Assembly: GCA_963719135.1 (NCBI GenBank)
Contig: CAVRAZ010000013.1
Span: forward strand, 124,001 to 188,000
From: CAVRAZ01 sp963719135
GTDB taxonomy: Bacteria > Pseudomonadota > Gammaproteobacteria > DSM-19610
Direction: 5' to 3'
DNA length: 64,000 nucleotides
Shown: piece by piece, positions 62,031-64,000 of the stretch
Position numbering within the stretch: position 1 is the first letter of the stretch
Layout of the letters: each line of letters starts with the position of its first letter
Notes under the pieces: model-generated
Told to the model about the DNA's origin: nothing
The model's database searches: none
The model's input: only the letters and a program-made list of their open reading frames with translations
Program-made: the position numbers and the translations under genes

Positions 62031-63335
62031 ATGGAAATGGGTCTGGAAGTGTACGCTGTGCCGCTGGCACTCATCTTCAGCGTACTGCTGGTCAGCAAGA
62101 AGAAAACCTACAGCGCCAACAAGGCGGTGCTTGCGGAGAACCGGGAGGCCGGGCTGCTGGAGCCGGTGTCGCTGCACCCGTCGATTGACCCGAGGAAGTG
62201 CATGGGTTGCGGTTCCTGTACCAGCGCGTGCCCGGAGCACAACGTCATCGGCCTGATCCACGGCAAAGCACACCTCATCAATCCGACTCATTGCATCGGG
62301 CACGGCGCCTGTCAACGGGCTTGTCCCTTCAACGCGATCACGCTGGTGTTCGGTACGGAAACGCGGGGTGTGGACATTCCTGGTGTCAAGCCGAACTTCG
62401 AGACCAACTTGCACGGCATGTTCATTGCCGGTGAGCTGGGCGGCATGGGATTGATCAGGAACGCGGTCGAGCAGGGTCGCCAGGCGCTGGAGAACATTGC
62501 CCGGTTGCCGGAAATCCGCTCCCCTGACCCGAAGCGGCTTGACTTGGTCATCGTGGGTGCAGGACCGGCCGGTTTTTCCGCTTCGCTAGGCGCGCTGGAA
62601 AAGAAGCTGAAATTCGTCACGCTCGAACAGGAGACACTCGGCGGCACCGTCGCCCATTTTCCGCGCGGCAAACTGGTGATGACCCAACCGGCGAACCTGC
62701 CGCTCGTCGGCGCGATGCGGTTTACCGAAACCACCAAGGAAAGGCTGCTCGAATTCTGGCAATCCGTTGAGCAAAACACCGGTTTGTCGATTCACTATAG
62801 CGAGCGCGTCGACGCGATAACACCGGAACAGGACGGCTATGAGATCAGGACCAGCAGGCACACCTATCACACCAAGACGGTTCTACTGGCGATCGGCCGT
62901 CGCGGCATGCCGCGCAAGCTCGACGTGCCGGGCGAAGATCTTCCCAAGGTCGTCTACCGGTTGACGGACGCCGAACAGTACCGGGGAAAGCGCGTACTGG
63001 TGGTCGGTGGCGGCGACAGCGCGCTGGAAGCGGCCGCGAGCATCGCCGAACAGGCGGGCGCCAAAGTCCTGCTGTCGTACCGGTCGGAAGCGTTCAGCCG
63101 CGCCAAGGAACAGAACCGCCAGCGCCTCAGGGTTGCCGAGGAAAAGGGCAGGTTGAAGGTTCTGTTCAAGTCCAACGTCAAGCGGATCAGCGAAAAGTCA
63201 GTACAGATCGACTATGAAGGAAAACTGCTGGAGCTGAAGAACGATGCGGTCATCATTTCCGCGGGCGGCGTGTTGCCGACTCCCTTTCTGAAACAGATCG
63301 GCATCGAGGTCGAGACCAAACATGGCACGGCGTGA
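62031..63335 (+). CDS. Ferredoxin-flavin oxidoreductase (thioredoxin-reductase-like) with N-terminal membrane anchor
   Basis: A 434-aa protein. One membrane helix (6-21) is followed by a ferredoxin domain: cluster 1 has Cys57, 60, 63 and 67 (CMGCGSCTSACP); cluster 2 has Cys88, 94 and 98, with His91 where a fourth cysteine is expected (CIGHGACQRACP). Residues 160-434 form a two-dinucleotide-binding flavoprotein: FAD motif VIVGAGPAGFSAS and NAD(P)H motif LVVGGGDSALEAA. There is no redox CxxC of thioredoxin reductase. It is divergent from the cytochrome operon and overlaps the next gene. It could feed electrons from NAD(P)H into the membrane cytochrome b. Confidence 0.87.
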   Translation: MEMGLEVYAVPLALIFSVLLVSKKKTYSANKAVLAENREAGLLEPVSLHPSIDPRKCMGCGSCTSACPEHNVIGLIHGKAHLINPTHCIGHGACQRACPFNAITLVFGTETRGVDIPGVKPNFETNLHGMFIAGELGGMGLIRNAVEQGRQALENIARLPEIRSPDPKRLDLVIVGAGPAGFSASLGALEKKLKFVTLEQETLGGTVAHFPRGKLVMTQPANLPLVGAMRFTETTKERLLEFWQSVEQNTGLSIHYSERVDAITPEQDGYEIRTSRHTYHTKTVLLAIGRRGMPRKLDVPGEDLPKVVYRLTDAEQYRGKRVLVVGGGDSALEAAASIAEQAGAKVLLSYRSEAFSRAKEQNRQRLRVAEEKGRLKVLFKSNVKRISEKSVQIDYEGKLLELKNDAVIISAGGVLPTPFLKQIGIEVETKHGTA

Positions 63336-64000
63336 ACGGTGCAAACACGCGGGGCGTGTGCTTGCACTGCTTGTCATGTCGTGTGCGCCCCCCCGTGCTT
63401 CACGCAGTTACGTTGGACGAGGCCGAGCGCGCGTTGCGCATGCGTGACTACGACGCGGCTGCGCGCATGCTGGACACGCTGGCGGAACAAGGAGACGCGG
63501 AAGCCCAGTACCAGTTGGCTGCTCTCTACCGGGCCGGCTGCGGCGTTCCCAAGAACCACGAGTTGGCAGCCCGGTGGTTCGAACGCGCGGCCAAGCAGAA
63601 TCATGCGAAGGCCGAATACAATCTGGGCGTACTCTATGAGAACGGCTGGGGCGTGGAAAAGAACGCCGCGATCGCGATGGACTGGTACAAAAAGGCCGCG
63701 AAACAGGGCCACCCCATGGCGCTGGCTAAACTGGGTGAAGGCAAGGGCCGGCAGCGGACCGTCGAGGAAGACCGTGACAAGAACAAACAGGAGCCGTCTC
63801 TTGCACGGCTGCTCCACTGGGCGGCCTTGAAGGGCGACATCGAGGAAGTACGGAAGCTGCTGGACCAGGGCACCCCGGTGGACGCAACAGACGATTATGA
63901 ATCGACCGCTCTGATACAGGCCGCCGACCAGGGCAACGAAGCCGTGGCGCGGCTGCTGGCGGAACGGGGCGCCTCGTTGAATCACCGGAACCGCTATGGC
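63323..64000 (+). CDS. Sel1-repeat and ankyrin-repeat protein, frameshifted at a C7 tract and cut by the window end
   Basis: ATG at 63323 overlaps the end of the oxidoreductase gene and encodes a signal-like start (RVLALLVMSCAPP, a possible lipoprotein signal). At the seven-C run 63388-63394 this frame fails; from 63395 the frame shifted by one base is open to the window end (202 codons). That part has two Sel1 repeats (AQYQLAALYRAGCGVPKNHE, AEYNLGVLYENGWGVEKNA) and the beginning of ankyrin repeats (LHWAALKGDIEEVRKLLDQG, ALIQAADQGNEAVARLL). With six Cs the two parts fuse into one exported protein. A sequencing error or slippage at the C-run are both possible. Confidence 0.65.

Overview
This GC-rich window reads as chromosomal DNA of a free-living, respiratory Gram-negative bacterium, most likely a gammaproteobacterium. 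Supporting genes are gltX with a tRNA cluster, oxyR, a TusE/DsrC-like protein, selD, type I secretion, c-type cytochromes and a C-terminal-aromatic outer-membrane barrel. The assignment is inference from gene content; no rRNA or other taxonomic marker is present.

Left part (1-22 kb). The window opens inside a secreted FG-GAP/ASPIC-UnbV protein that carries two frameshifts. A coupled minus-strand set (selD, a TauE/SafE permease, a 93-aa protein) follows. Next is a 901-aa c-di-GMP enzyme whose periplasmic sensor resembles tungstate-binding TupA, then a thioredoxin-like protein and a secreted beta-propeller. A type I secretion cluster (HlyB-like ABC protein, HlyD-like adaptor, a broken small membrane-protein gene) precedes a giant RTX lipase (about 2,780 residues) with a frameshift near its start.

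Centre (22-35 kb). tRNA-Val, gltX, tRNA-Ala and tRNA-Glu are followed by a 10.3-kb integrated element bounded by perfect 49-bp direct repeats of the tRNA-Glu 3' end. It encodes a tyrosine integrase, an AlpA-like regulator, a PrimPol-helicase, an HK97-type major capsid protein, a terminase small subunit and a Q-like protein. It has no portal, large terminase, protease, tail or lysis genes, so it looks like a phage satellite. Its outward-facing cargo is a three-gene HicA-HicB-SecB module (toxin-antitoxin-chaperone type), a decayed csrA-like gene and an unknown 143-aa protein.

Right-centre (35-53 kb). A complete Wadjet system (jetABCD) abuts the right attachment site, followed by a SNF2 helicase with a SWIM-HTH partner. 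Further on are a spermidine-synthase-like methyltransferase, a NYN-LOTUS protein, a TusE-type protein, a transglutaminase with its partner, a YedK/HMCES protein, and divergent oxyR and thioredoxin genes with a recognisable OxyR site.

Right end (53-64 kb). A six-gene minus-strand operon encodes a TPR anchor, a membrane cytochrome-b-like protein, a 21-haem and a roughly 30-haem cytochrome c, a membrane-anchored small protein and an outer-membrane barrel with SPOR-like and TPR regions. A divergent flavin/iron-sulfur oxidoreductase and a Sel1-ankyrin protein complete it. Together they look like an electron conduit from the cytoplasm to the outer membrane.

Several genes (ends of the window, 13.3-14.1 kb) carry single-base frameshifts although neighbouring ORFs of several kb are intact. 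These may be assembly errors or real gene decay.
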